47,545 nucleotides of DNA from an uncultured Bacteroidales bacterium (GCA_903946925.1 CAJAXK010000051.1:1-47545), one strand, 5' to 3'; shown: positions 36,093-44,894, numbered from the stretch's first letter. Made by a program: numbers and translations. The notes: generated from the sequence alone by a model not told the origin.

Positions 36093-36114
36093 CAAATATA
36101 ATTAACATTGTTAA
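36093..36114 (-). promoter_or_regulatory. Promoter of the tetR-type gene with operator-like palindrome
   Basis: On the minus strand TATATTTG (36093-36100) matches TAnnTTTG, 30 bases before the ATG. Directly upstream, TTAACATTGTTAA (36102-36114) is a perfect 6-bp-arm palindrome with one central base. It lies between the -7 and -33 positions, where a TetR-type repressor would block transcription. Binding is not proven. Confidence 0.55.
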
Positions 36115-36308
36115 ATATATAATAATGATAATATTTTTAATTCCATTGAGTGCAATGAAATTAAACTTTTGCAATTGCAAAGCGTTTATAACTAACAAAT
36201 AGCTTTTGTTCAAGTAACAACATTCTGCCGAATCAGCTTTTTGTAGAATATTATTTCGCAACTTTACTCATTACTAAATTACAAATTACCAAAGAATCAA
36301 GTAAATCC

Positions 36309-38327
36309 ATGTCCTACACTAATCAGTTAATAAACGAAACCAGTCCTTACCTGCTTCAACATGCACGTAACCCTGTAGATTGGCTTCCATACAAAACTGA
36401 AGCTTTCGAAAGGGCTAAACTGGAAAACAAACCCATTTTGATCAGTATTGGATATTCCGCCTGCCATTGGTGCCATGTTATGGAGCACGAAACTTTTGAA
36501 GATGAAGTTATTGCAAAATTGATGAACGATAATTTTATCTGCATTAAAGTGGATAGGGAGGAGCATCCCGATGTGGACCATATATATATGGATGCCGTGC
36601 AACAGATTCACGGTAATGGCGGCTGGCCATTAAACTGTTTCGCCTTGGAGGATGGAAGGCCGTTTTGGGGTGGAACCTATTTTAAACCTGAACAGTGGAA
36701 ACTATTGCTTACAAACATTGCCCAGTTGTTCAAAAACAAGTATGCTGACCTCGAAGCACAGGCAGCAGAAATAGTTGAAGGTGTGGCCAGACAAAACTAT
36801 CTGCTAAACGTGGAGGTTGCAGAGAGTATAGGCGAATTAGATTTTTATGCTATTTACAAAAAATTGCACAATGCTTTTGATACCGAAAAAGGCGGGATGC
36901 GTGGTGTCCCAAAATTTCCAATGCCTGTAGTTTTGGATTTTTTATTGCATTATTCAAAATCTGAAAAAGATTCCGAAGCCCTTAAATTGGTTGAATTGTC
37001 CTTGCAGAAAATGGCCCAAGGCGGAATATACGATCAGGTAGGAGGCGGTTTTGCGCGTTATTCCACCGATAGTGATTGGAAAGTTCCCCATTTTGAAAAA
37101 ATGCTTTATGATAATGCACAGCTAATAAGTCTTTATTCCACAGCATATCAGGAAACGGGGAATCTTTTGTATAAAAGTGTAATTGAGCAAACCATCGAAT
37201 TTATAAACCGCGAAATGTTATCGCCCGAAGGCGTATATTTTTCAGCACTTGATGCGGATAGCGAAGGTGAGGAAGGATTGTTTTATACCTGGACTACAGC
37301 CGAATTTAACGAAACGCTAGGCCATTATGCCACTTTGGCGGGTGAATATTATGGAGTTGGGGCATCGGGTTTATGGGAAAACGACCGGAATATCCTGCTT
37401 CGTCCCGAAAGTGATGAATTATTTGCTCAGCAGCATTTCCTTTCAGCGGAAGAGTTAGCATCCCTCACAGGTTTTTGCCGACAGCAATTGCTCAAAACAC
37501 GTTCGCTACGGGTTCGTCCGGGCTTGGACGATAAAATGCTGGTCTCCTGGAATTCGCTGCTTATCAGTGCTTTGATTGACGCTTCTATTGCATTGGACAG
37601 GAAGGATTACCTCCAATCAGCTTTGCAAACAGCCAATTTTATTAAACAAAACCTGAAACGCCCGGAAGGAGGGCTTTTTCATACATGGAAAAATGGAAAA
37701 GCTCAGATTGAAGCCTTTCTGGATGATTATGCGTTCACTTGCGAAGCCTTTTTAAAACTCTATTCTGTTACTACCGATATACCATGGTTGGATGAAACCG
37801 AAAAACTGGTTTCGTTTGTGATAGAGCATTTCCATGATTCCCAATCCGGATTTTTCTGGTATTCACAACATACAGAAAAACAGGTTTTTACGCGTAAAAT
37901 CGAAATTTACGATGGTGTAATCCCGTCGGCTAATTCGGCAGTGGCATTTATTTTAAATAATCTGGGCATTTTTCTTCACAATGAAGATTTCCTTGAAAAA
38001 TCCAGGCAAATGCTTTTGTCAATGGAAAGTAAAGTCCAACAACAGCCTTCAGCTTACAGCAATTGGGCAAAGTTAGCTTTTACCTGCCGAAAAGAACAAA
38101 AAGTAATTGCTGTTGTCGGTCCTGAAGCTGTTTCAGTTATCCGGAAATTGAAAAAAGAAAAAATAAATACGGAACTCATTTTTGGCAGCACTATCAAAAG
38201 TGATTTACCCTATTTTAAAAATCGTTTTGTGGAAGGTAAAACACTGATTTATATCTGTATAGGCCAACATTGCCTTATGCCTGTTGAAACGGTGGAAGAA
38301 GCTGTTGGTTATGCAATAAATACCTAA
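36309..38327 (+). CDS. YyaL/DUF255 family thioredoxin-domain protein
   Basis: A 672-residue protein of the YyaL/spermatogenesis-associated-20 type. The N-terminus ([20 protein letters not shown], then DWLPY) and the thioredoxin-like region with CHWC (Cys52, Cys55 in [15 protein letters not shown]) are diagnostic. The rest is a (alpha/alpha) barrel-like domain ([56 protein letters not shown]). Family function is not well established; a redox or glycan-active role has been suggested. No signal peptide, so cytoplasmic. It diverges from the TetR-type gene. Confidence 0.92.
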   Translation: MSYTNQLINETSPYLLQHARNPVDWLPYKTEAFERAKLENKPILISIGYSACHWCHVMEHETFEDEVIAKLMNDNFICIKVDREEHPDVDHIYMDAVQQIHGNGGWPLNCFALEDGRPFWGGTYFKPEQWKLLLTNIAQLFKNKYADLEAQAAEIVEGVARQNYLLNVEVAESIGELDFYAIYKKLHNAFDTEKGGMRGVPKFPMPVVLDFLLHYSKSEKDSEALKLVELSLQKMAQGGIYDQVGGGFARYSTDSDWKVPHFEKMLYDNAQLISLYSTAYQETGNLLYKSVIEQTIEFINREMLSPEGVYFSALDADSEGEEGLFYTWTTAEFNETLGHYATLAGEYYGVGASGLWENDRNILLRPESDELFAQQHFLSAEELASLTGFCRQQLLKTRSLRVRPGLDDKMLVSWNSLLISALIDASIALDRKDYLQSALQTANFIKQNLKRPEGGLFHTWKNGKAQIEAFLDDYAFTCEAFLKLYSVTTDIPWLDETEKLVSFVIEHFHDSQSGFFWYSQHTEKQVFTRKIEIYDGVIPSANSAVAFILNNLGIFLHNEDFLEKSRQMLLSMESKVQQQPSAYSNWAKLAFTCRKEQKVIAVVGPEAVSVIRKLKKEKINTELIFGSTIKSDLPYFKNRFVEGKTLIYICIGQHCLMPVETVEEAVGYAINT

Positions 38328-38376
38328 AAAAATACCAGTCAACAACAGCTACTTCCCAATTTAACCCTAAAATATT

Positions 38377-38384
38377 ACTTTTGT
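38377..38384 (+). promoter_or_regulatory. -7 promoter element of the first toxin-antitoxin pair
   Basis: TACTTTTG matches TAnnTTTG, 41 bases before the antitoxin ATG at 38426. No hairpin repeat lies upstream of this pair, unlike the next two. Confidence 0.55.
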
Positions 38385-38425
38385 ATTCTCCATATCAGTC
38401 GAACTTAAACCTAACCCAAAATGCA

Positions 38426-38647
38426 ATGAAAACATTTTCTATTACCATACAAGACGATAAGGAAAGCATCTTTATTGAATTAATGAAATGTTTCACTTTC
38501 GTTAAGAAAATTGAAGATGTATCCTCCGGCAATGAAATTCCAACATGGCACAAAACCATCTTAGACCAAAGATTGGAGAACCAAAGCAAGGATTCTATCA
38601 GTTGGGATGTTGTGCAAGAGGAAATAAATTTGAAATATGGCTTATAA
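38426..38647 (+). CDS. Antitoxin-like small protein of a RelE/ParE module
   Basis: A 73-residue protein (MKTFSITIQDDKESIFIELM ... VQEEINLKYGL). Small acidic/amphipathic proteins of this kind are usual antitoxins, and it overlaps the downstream RelE/ParE-type toxin gene by 11 bases. The ATG at 38426 is preferred to an opening 45 bases upstream, because the promoter -7 element ends just before it. No named family beyond addiction-module antidote is assigned. Confidence 0.75.
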   Translation: MKTFSITIQDDKESIFIELMKCFTFVKKIEDVSSGNEIPTWHKTILDQRLENQSKDSISWDVVQEEINLKYGL

Positions 38648-38948
38648 AATCATTATTGATGCCGCTGCAAGGCTCGATATTATTGAGGCCATTGATTGGT
38701 ATAATGATAAGCAACGAGGCCTGGGTTTTCGATTTTATGAACATACCAAAACGGCACTCAAAAACATTCAGCAGAATCCTCTTGGATATGTCATCCGTTA
38801 TAAAACCATACATACGGCCATCATAAATAAATTCCCATATATGATCCACTATGTTGTGGAACAAGATTTGGGAATAATAAGGGTTCTTGCTATAATTGGC
38901 ACATACCGCAATCCCGAAAGCTGGCCCGAAATCACAAAGGAGGAATAG
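38637..38948 (+). CDS. RelE/ParE-type toxin
   Basis: A 103-residue protein with the RelE/ParE fold pattern: beta strand MAYKIIIDAAARLDIIEAID, helices WYNDKQRGLGFRFYEHTKTA, then strands around IINKFPYMIHYVVEQDLGII and RVLAIIGTYRNPESW. ParE-type members poison gyrase, while RelE-type members cleave ribosome-bound mRNA; which applies is not visible. The start overlaps the antitoxin end. A hairpin repeat follows 119 bases downstream. Confidence 0.82.
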   Translation: MAYKIIIDAAARLDIIEAIDWYNDKQRGLGFRFYEHTKTALKNIQQNPLGYVIRYKTIHTAIINKFPYMIHYVVEQDLGIIRVLAIIGTYRNPESWPEITKEE

Positions 38949-39066
38949 CATTTTATGTACTGAATAGGTGGCTTTTTTATTTCAACGTCTATATTGATAA
39001 GCTACTTGATTACTGATAAGCATTGATTTACACGTTTGATCCCAATACTTGCCAGAAAAGAAGGCT

Positions 39067-39155
39067 CACTGAAAAAACAAAATTTGTGCCACACGCATCA
39101 GAAAAGAAGATGCGCTCGAACGGAGGTTGTAGATTTATAATGTATTTTTGTAAAA
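39067..39155 (+). repeat. Hairpin repeat, copy 1 (with promoter for the second module)
   Basis: Begins CACTGAAAAAAC, then TGCCACACGCATCAGAAAAG, then GATGCGCTCGAACGGAGG. CGCATC (39094-39099) and GATGCG (39109-39114) form a 6-bp stem. After the repeat, TATTTTTG matches the -7 promoter consensus just before the next antitoxin ATG. Copies 2 and 3 lie at 39798 and 40569. Each copy sits directly after a toxin gene. Confidence 0.8.
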
Positions 39156-39164
39156 AACAACCAA

Positions 39165-39406
39165 ATGGACTTGCAAACTAGAAAGCTTAAACAATCGAAT
39201 ACCTTGTTGGCATTCGGGATGAAAAAGTATTGAGCAGGATTGAATCTACTATTTGTGAAGCCCTGAAACAGCAATTGCTCAGAAGAAAAACCAAACCCTT
39301 TACCCAAGAACAATTGGTAGAAAGGGCGAACCGTTCTATGCAAGATTACCGCGCTTGCAAATACACAATACAGGAACCACTCGAAGCAGAATCAGAAAAC
39401 TGGTAA
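39165..39406 (+). pseudogene. Antitoxin gene remnant with a frameshift
   Basis: The ATG frame gives MDLQTRKLKQSN and soon stops. Switching frame near base 39189 (one base missing, or two extra) restores a 70-codon frame that reads TIEYLVGIRDEKVLSRIEST and then PFTQEQLVERANRSMQDYR, ending in TGG TAA, just before the toxin remnant. MDLQTRK followed by IEYL and the ending resemble Bacteroidetes antitoxins of RelE/ParE modules. It is read as a decayed antitoxin. Confidence 0.72.
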
Positions 39407-39410
39407 TCGG

Positions 39411-39728
39411 ATAAAGGTTATTTGGCCAGATTTTACTTTCGGAATGGAATTGGAAATCTATCAATACTATAAGGAAAAGGCTGGTTATGCGGTTGCAAAG
39501 AAAATCAAGTCAGAAATCTTTGCTGCTACCAAACAACTGATAAAACATCCAATTTCCGGACAAATTGAAATAAATCTTGAAAAGCTTAATGAAAATTATT
39601 GGTATTTAGTGGTAGGGAATTACAAGATAATTTAAAAGAAAATATTAAAAGGTGTACTCATCACCGATGTGTTCGACACGAGGTAAGACCCTATAAAAAT
39701 TAACGATGAAAAGCGAAACCCCAAATAA
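39411..39728 (+). pseudogene. RelE/ParE-type toxin remnant with lost start and two in-frame stops
   Basis: From 39411, reading ATA AAG GTT ATT TGG, the frame encodes IKVIWPDFTFGMELEIYQYY ... GYAVAKKIKSEIFAATKQLI ... LENYWYLVVGNYKII-like toxin sequence. The expected ATG is ATA. In-frame TAA codons stand at 39633-39635 (where Tyr is expected in VGNYKxIY) and 39684-39686 (where Gln is expected after DVFDTR). After each, the toxin-like sequence resumes (GVLITDVFDTR, then DPIKINDEKRNPK), so three independent losses are present. TAA ends the other genes, so recoding is unlikely. Confidence 0.78.
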
Positions 39729-39797
39729 CAGAAGCAGCTAACCTAACAGTTTTTTCTCTGCCTTTATTTACCACAATGCTTCCTGAAAGAATTACTA

Positions 39798-39876
39798 CAC
39801 TGATAAAACAATGATTTCTGCCACACGCATCAAAAATGAAGATGCGATTAAACGGTTTTTAATGTAAATTTGTATA
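39798..39876 (+). repeat. Hairpin repeat, copy 2 (with promoter for the third module)
   Basis: CACTGATAAAACAATG, then CTGCCACACGCATCAAAAAT and GATGCGATTAAACGG. CGCATC (39826-39831) pairs with GATGCG (39841-39846). TAAATTTG (39865-39872) matches the -7 consensus TAnnTTTG, 17 bases before the antitoxin ATG at 39889. Slightly more diverged than copies 1 and 3. Confidence 0.8.
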
Positions 39877-39888
39877 AAATTAAAGACT

Positions 39889-40116
39889 ATGAAAACAATT
39901 AGTGTGTCAATTTCCGATTTGGAATACAACCGATTTGGAATTAAAAACGACAAATTGTCTTTTACCGAATTTGTTGATCTTATAAATAAAGAGATTTCGA
40001 AACAAGCCCTTGCCAAGAGTGTGCAATTAGCCGAAAGATATCAACTTTCGAAAATGACAATGGACGAAATTTCAGATGAAGTTAATGCAGTGAGAAATGC
40101 AAAAGGTAATCATTGA
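39889..40116 (+). CDS. Antitoxin of a PIN-toxin module
   Basis: A 75-residue protein (MKTISVSISDLEYNRFGIKN ... MTMDEISDEVNAVRNAKGNH). It has an N-terminal strand (TISVSISD) followed by helices, the layout of ribbon-helix-helix antitoxins. It overlaps the PIN toxin gene by 20 bases, which shows translational coupling. Intact, in contrast to the module before it. Confidence 0.8.
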   Translation: MKTISVSISDLEYNRFGIKNDKLSFTEFVDLINKEISKQALAKSVQLAERYQLSKMTMDEISDEVNAVRNAKGNH

Positions 40117-40516
40117 TACCAACGTGTTGGTTTCAGCATTAATCCAGCAGAGCTTTCCGAATTTTATCCTCAATTATTGCGTGTTCGAGAATCTTGTTGA
40201 AGTTTGTATATCCGATGCATTGTTCGAAGAATATCTGGAGGTAATAAATAGGCCAAAATTTAACAGATATCCTGATTTCCTTAAAAAAGCAGAGTTTGTA
40301 TTATCGCAGATTGAAAGTTTAGCGACTAAATACTCCCCAACTGAGAGATTCGAAATAATTGAAGATATGAACGATAACAGATTGCTTGAATTAGCTTCTG
40401 AATCGAAAGCAGATTTCATCATTACCGGCAATACCAACGATTTTACGATGAGTAATTTCAAACGCACAAGAGTTGTAAGCCCTAAAGAATACTGGGAAAA
40501 TTTCAGGATTATATAA
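40097..40516 (+). CDS. PIN-domain toxin (putative ribonuclease)
   Basis: A 139-residue protein of the PIN family used as toxin components. Acidic metal-binding residues of the fold are visible: Asp7 in VIIDTNVLVSAL, Glu44/Glu45 in LFEEYLEVI, Asp93 in EDMNDNRLLELA, and Asp106 in ADFIITGNTNDF. PIN toxins are Mg2+-dependent ribonucleases that cut tRNA or other RNA when freed from the antitoxin; the target is not inferable. Intact ORF, coupled to the antitoxin. Confidence 0.88.
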   Translation: MQKVIIDTNVLVSALIQQSFPNFILNYCVFENLVEVCISDALFEEYLEVINRPKFNRYPDFLKKAEFVLSQIESLATKYSPTERFEIIEDMNDNRLLELASESKADFIITGNTNDFTMSNFKRTRVVSPKEYWENFRII

Positions 40517-40852
40517 GCCTGAAGTAAAATCAATATTTCATTCGGCTATTTGCTGCCACCACATATCACACTGAAAAGCCCTCCCTACCAAAACTATCCT
40601 TTGTGCCACACGCATCAGAAATGAAGATGCGCTCGAACGGAGGTTTATTTAAACCACGTGCAAGGATTCGTGTGGTATCGGGGATGTTGGAAGTAGGATT
40701 TCCGATGTTTGAGGATTGTGGTGAAAAGTTGATGTTTGTATGTTTTTAATAACTATTTCCCCGATAACTAATTCCCAATAACTATTCTCTATCAACTATT
40801 CTCCATTAACCATTTCCCAATAACTATTTTCAAGAACTGATCCTTATCCCCC
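40517..40852. repeat. Hairpin repeat copy 3, then block B and block A phrase repeats
   Basis: 40569-40648: CACTGAAAAGCC, then TGCCACACGCATCAGAAATG and GATGCGCTCGAACGGAGG; CGCATC (40611-40616) pairs with GATGCG (40626-40631). No promoter or toxin-antitoxin gene follows this copy. 40672-40740: GGGATGTTGGAAGTAGG-type block B. 40747-40831: CCAATAACTATT-type block A, ending 21 bases before the stop codon of the minus-strand clc gene. No gene is seen. Confidence 0.75.
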
Positions 40853-42631
40853 TCAATCCTCCGAAAAATCCTTCACCAACTTACGGTAGGCAGAAAAAAC
40901 ATTGGCACGGGATACAAAACCAACATATTTCCCATTATCCAGCACGGGTAGGTTGTAATGCGAGGTTTCGGCAAATTTCTGTGCAACATCTTCCATGGTC
41001 GCGAACTTATCAATAAGCGTATCGGGCATATACATCAGGTTGCGTATATAAACCGTGTCGTATTGGTCGTGTTCAAAAATAATATGGCGAATATCGTTTA
41101 TAAAAATAACCCCAAGGAAATTGTTTTCTGCATCAACAACTGGGAATACGTTGCGCTGCGATTTGGCAACCAATTTCACAAATTCGCCCAAAGTAACATC
41201 GGGGTTTGTGGTAAGGAAATTCTTTTCTATCAGTTTCTCTATCGAAAGCCGCGACAAAACGGCTTTGTCCTTATCATGCGTTATCAGCTCGCCGGTTTCG
41301 GCCAAGCGCTTGGTATAAATAGAGTGTGGCTCGAAGGGCACGATGGTAAGGTATGCAACCACCGAAGTTATCATAAGCGGCACAAAAAACTGATAACCGC
41401 CGGTAATTTCGGCAATAAGGAAAATGGCGGTTAAGGGTGCATGCATCACCGCAGCCATAACGCCGGCCATCCCTGCCAGGGCAAAATTGTTTTCGGGCAA
41501 GCGTCCGTTAGTGAAAAAATTTACGGCTTTGCTCAGGAAAAAGCCTGTAATGCCTCCCATAAACAGCGAAGGAGCAAACACACCGCCCACGCCCCCTCCA
41601 CTGGTGGTTGCCGACATGGCCACAACTTTAAAAATCAATATCAGTACCAGGAATACCAAAAGCAGGAAATAGTTGTTCCCCATGGCCGAGAATATACTCC
41701 CGTCCAACACCTTCATCCCATTTCCGTTAAGCAGGTTGGTAAGCGTTTCGTAGCCTTCGCCAAACAAGGGCGGGAATAGGAAAACCAATAAACTGGTTAT
41801 GATGCCACCAGCCATCATACGCACAAACCCATTAGGCATACGCTGGAATTGTTTCTCGATGGATTGGTTTGCCTTGGTGAAATAAATGGAGACCAACCCA
41901 CAAAGTAGGCCCAACAGTGCGTAAAACGGAAGGTTAGACAGCGTAAACGGGTGGGCTGCAACCGCAAAAGAAAAAAGCACCCCATTCCCCATGAAAAAAT
42001 AAGCCAAAATAGCACCCGAAGCCGATGAAATAAGCAGAGGTATGAGGCTGGCCATGGTAAGGTCGAGCATCAATACTTCCAAAGCAAAAATTACAGCTGC
42101 AATGGGCGCTTTAAAAATACCAGCAATGGCACCCGCAGCACCGCATCCCACCAATAAGGTAATAGTTTTATAGTCGAGGCGCAAATATCGGCCCAGATTG
42201 GAACCGATTGCAGAACCCGTAAGTACAATTGGCGCTTCCAAACCCACGCTGCCACCAAAACTCACGGTCAATGTACTTGCAATCAGCGAAGTGTACATGT
42301 TATGTGCCTTAATAATGCTGTTGCTTTTGGAGATAGATTGCAAAATGCGGCTTATGCCATGCCCGATATTGTCCCTAACAATGTATTTCACATACAAATA
42401 AGTAATTAAAATGCCGATAAAGGGCAGGATTAAATATAGCAGGTTGAAGCTCTTTATCGAAATGGCATCCATTACAAGCAAATGCCCCAAATGGACGGCA
42501 TTTTTAAGCAAAACCGCAGCCAAACCACCTAATACCCCAGCTAAAAGACTGAGCAGCAATATGAAATTACGCGGCGAGATATGCCGTAACCTCCACGAAT
42601 GTATTTTTTGATAAAATTTGCTGCCTGGCAT
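40853..42631 (-). CDS. CLC-family chloride channel/transporter with C-terminal CBS pair
   Basis: A 592-residue CLC membrane protein. Selectivity-filter regions: GHGIS (residues 90-94), GGSVGLEAPIV with gating Glu132, and a C-terminal filter around GVGGVFAPSLFMG. In the proton pathway the EE pair of the E. coli antiporter reads FALEVL (Glu185-Val186), so the inner proton Glu is Val. Val at that place is characteristic of CLC channels. Two CBS domains occupy about residues 465-592 (PDVTLGEFVKLVAKSQRNVF; MEDVAQKFAETSHYNLPVLD). Oriented opposite to the toxin array. Confidence 0.93.
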   Translation of the reverse strand: MPGSKFYQKIHSWRLRHISPRNFILLLSLLAGVLGGLAAVLLKNAVHLGHLLVMDAISIKSFNLLYLILPFIGILITYLYVKYIVRDNIGHGISRILQSISKSNSIIKAHNMYTSLIASTLTVSFGGSVGLEAPIVLTGSAIGSNLGRYLRLDYKTITLLVGCGAAGAIAGIFKAPIAAVIFALEVLMLDLTMASLIPLLISSASGAILAYFFMGNGVLFSFAVAAHPFTLSNLPFYALLGLLCGLVSIYFTKANQSIEKQFQRMPNGFVRMMAGGIITSLLVFLFPPLFGEGYETLTNLLNGNGMKVLDGSIFSAMGNNYFLLLVFLVLILIFKVVAMSATTSGGGVGGVFAPSLFMGGITGFFLSKAVNFFTNGRLPENNFALAGMAGVMAAVMHAPLTAIFLIAEITGGYQFFVPLMITSVVAYLTIVPFEPHSIYTKRLAETGELITHDKDKAVLSRLSIEKLIEKNFLTTNPDVTLGEFVKLVAKSQRNVFPVVDAENNFLGVIFINDIRHIIFEHDQYDTVYIRNLMYMPDTLIDKFATMEDVAQKFAETSHYNLPVLDNGKYVGFVSRANVFSAYRKLVKDFSED

Positions 42632-42931
42632 AGTAAGGGCAAAAATAAGAATATTCAGGCAAATTTGAAGCTAATAAAATTAGTGCCTATGTGTGGTATA
42701 TTTCAAATTGAGCATTGCCTTTATCAGCATGGCGGCATTGTTTGTTGTTGATGGGTTGATGGGTTTATGGGTTGATGGGTTTATGGGTTGCATAGCGGTA
42801 TGGTGGCCATTGAAAGGAAGTTGAGCCATATTCGAGATATAATTTTGGAAGTGAATAGCGAAGGGTGAAAAATAAAAAATGGGTACCAAGATATTTCTTG
42901 TCACCCATTCTCAAATTTTCAAATTACCGCA
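42632..42931. repeat. Spacer with TTTATGGGTTGATGGG tandem phrase
   Basis: 42745-42790 has TTGATGGGTTGATGGG / TTTATGGGTTGATGGG repeated about three times. Another family of short-phrase repeats in a spacer, lying 3' of the minus-strand hisS. The rest of this 300-base spacer shows nothing recognised. Confidence 0.65.
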
Positions 42932-44290
42932 TTATCTCAATTTCCCAATTATCCCCTCTGTCGAAATTTTTTCCTGTTCGCCGGTAAGCATATTTTTCAA
43001 TTGATAAATACCAGATGCGGCTTCATCAGCTCCAATTATTAGGGTGTAAGGGATTTTTTTGTTGTCGGCATAACCAAATTGTTTCTTCATCTTTTGCGGT
43101 TCGGGGTATAGCTCCGCCGAAATGCCTGATTCATGCAATTTCTTCAGCAGTTTTAAACTAACCAGTTCTTCGTTGCCGCCAAAATTTACAAGCAAAACGG
43201 TGGTTGCCTGTTCTGTAGTGGCAGGGAAAAGTTTCAATTCGTTCATTACATCGTAAATGCGGTCGGCACCAAATGAAATCCCAATGCCCGACATACCTTT
43301 CAGTCCAAAAATCCCGGTAAGGTCATCGTAGCGGCCTCCGCCACTTATACTTCCCATTTGAACATTGTTTGCTTTTATCTCGATAATTGCACCCGTATAA
43401 TAATTCAGTCCACGTGCAAGGGTAAGGTCAATTTCAACTGTAGCTTCAGGTTTCAAGGCTTCGATAAAACCAAAAATTGTACGCATTTCAGCAATGCCTT
43501 TTAATCCGGTTTCGGACATAGAAAGAATTACTGAGAGTTGATCAAGCTTTTCAATGCTGTTTCCAGTTAAGCCCAATATGGGTTGCAGTTTTTCAATGGT
43601 TTCGGTGCTCAGGCCTTTTTCGGCAAGTTCCTTATTTACGCCATCTTGTCCAATTTTGTCTAATTTATCAATAGCAACAGTTATGTCGGTAATTCGGCTG
43701 GATTCGCCAATCACTTCTGCAATCCCCGACAGGATTTTACGGTTGTTCATCAGTATAGTAATGCCGATACCAAGTTTTTTGAAAATTTCGGCGGCTATAC
43801 TCACCATTTCCACCTCGTAAAGCAACGAATTGCTGCCAATTACATCCACATCGCATTGGTAAAATTCGCGGTAACGGCCTTTTTGCGGACGGTCGGCACG
43901 CCAAACCGGCTGTATCTGGTAACGCTTGAAAGGGAAAGTGATTTCGTTGTTATGCTGCACCACATAACGGGCAAAAGGTACGGTAAGATCGTAACGCAAA
44001 CCTTTTTCGGAAATGTATTTCAACATTTTCCCGGCTTCTTTTCCCGCATAAATTTCATCGTTAACATCCGAAAGGTAGTTGCCGGAATTCAGTATTTTAA
44101 ATAGCAATTTGTCGCCTTCTTCACCATATTTCCCCATTAAAGTACTGAGGTTTTCCATTGCCGGGGTTTCAATCGGCAGAAAACCATGCAACTTAAAAAC
44201 ACTGCGGATGGTATCGAAAATATAGTTGCGCCTCGCCATTTCGGTAGGGGAGAAGTCGCGGGTGCCTTTGGGTATGGAAGGGGAGGACAT
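42932..44290 (-). CDS. hisS: Histidyl-tRNA synthetase
   Basis: A 452-residue class II synthetase. Motif 1 region begins [20 protein letters not shown]; the catalytic core carries [16 protein letters not shown], motif 2 ([28 protein letters not shown]), the His-specific loop [13 protein letters not shown] and motif 3 ([13 protein letters not shown]). The C-terminal anticodon-binding domain follows ([20 protein letters not shown]). It catalyses ATP-dependent histidine attachment to tRNA(His). The ATG at 44290 is followed upstream by a block B/A repeat. Confidence 0.96.
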   Translation of the reverse strand: MSSPSIPKGTRDFSPTEMARRNYIFDTIRSVFKLHGFLPIETPAMENLSTLMGKYGEEGDKLLFKILNSGNYLSDVNDEIYAGKEAGKMLKYISEKGLRYDLTVPFARYVVQHNNEITFPFKRYQIQPVWRADRPQKGRYREFYQCDVDVIGSNSLLYEVEMVSIAAEIFKKLGIGITILMNNRKILSGIAEVIGESSRITDITVAIDKLDKIGQDGVNKELAEKGLSTETIEKLQPILGLTGNSIEKLDQLSVILSMSETGLKGIAEMRTIFGFIEALKPEATVEIDLTLARGLNYYTGAIIEIKANNVQMGSISGGGRYDDLTGIFGLKGMSGIGISFGADRIYDVMNELKLFPATTEQATTVLLVNFGGNEELVSLKLLKKLHESGISAELYPEPQKMKKQFGYADNKKIPYTLIIGADEAASGIYQLKNMLTGEQEKISTEGIIGKLR

Positions 44291-44390
44291 TGGGATTTCG
44301 GATTTTTGATGTCGGATTTCGGATGTGGGATGTGGGATTTGGGATTTCGGATGTGGATTTTTCTTCCAACTTTTCCCTATTCGTTAGCCA
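44291..44390. repeat. Block B then block A phrase repeats between hisS and the cupin gene
   Basis: 44291-44358 repeats GGATTTCGGATGTGGGATGT-type phrases (block B). 44370-44408 contains CACTATTTTCTATTTTCTAT (block A). The block A run continues across the stop codon (44391-44393) of the minus-strand cupin gene, so its last codons are repeat-like. Same B-then-A order as at 10.5 and 40.7 kb. Confidence 0.72.
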
Positions 44391-44888
44391 CTATTTTCTA
44401 TTTTCTATTAAGTATTCACTTAAAACAATCCCAAGTTTGGCGAAAACTTCTTTTAAAAACAACCGTGCTTCGGGAGTGCCTTCTTTGGGTGAAAATGGGG
44501 CTGAACTGCCTTCGGTATGTGGCACGAAAGGGCCTTCTTTTATTTCGTAAACGGCAGAACCTGTTTCGAGCGAAGTTAGCATGTGGTAACAGTTTTCTTC
44601 AAATTCAATACCTAACACACCCGAGGTCTTGCTTAAAATGGCATGTTCGCGGATTGTTCCGTCTTCATTAAAAACAACGGCCAACACCGTTCCGCAAAGC
44701 AAAACAAAAGATTCCTCTTTGGTGGTGTGTTTATGCGGGCGTATGTAAGTCCATGGTTCGAGTGCATTTATCAATCGTTGGACAGGATCGCTCAATTCAG
44801 GATGAAAATTGTGGTTCATGCGCAAGCGTGGTGAGGTCCGCGCCTTTTCAACAACAGAATTTATTAAGTCTGTGGTAATTCTAATCAT
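44391..44888 (-). CDS. WbuC family cupin-fold metalloprotein
   Basis: A 165-residue single-cupin protein. The WbuC-type pattern is NHNFHPELSDPVQRLINALE, PWTYIRPHKHTTKEESFVLL (His residues for metal), and GTVLAVVFNEDG, with a second His in ENCYHMLTSLETGS and the ending KEGPFVPHTEGS. WbuC-type proteins are usually found in surface polysaccharide loci, but function is unclear. The last residues (IENRK) are encoded by sequence matching a block A phrase, so the true terminus may have been reshaped by the repeat. Confidence 0.85.
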   Translation of the reverse strand: MIRITTDLINSVVEKARTSPRLRMNHNFHPELSDPVQRLINALEPWTYIRPHKHTTKEESFVLLCGTVLAVVFNEDGTIREHAILSKTSGVLGIEFEENCYHMLTSLETGSAVYEIKEGPFVPHTEGSSAPFSPKEGTPEARLFLKEVFAKLGIVLSEYLIENRK

Positions 44889-44894
44889 TTTATT

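Noticed and set aside
39411-39728. TAA recoded as an amino acid in the toxin
   Set aside because: TAA clearly ends most genes in the window, and the start codon and partner gene are also damaged, so decay explains it better.
38377-40648. True integron cassette array
   Set aside because: No integron integrase is seen, and the repeat ends do not show a convincing GTTRRRY core; kept only as an analogy.
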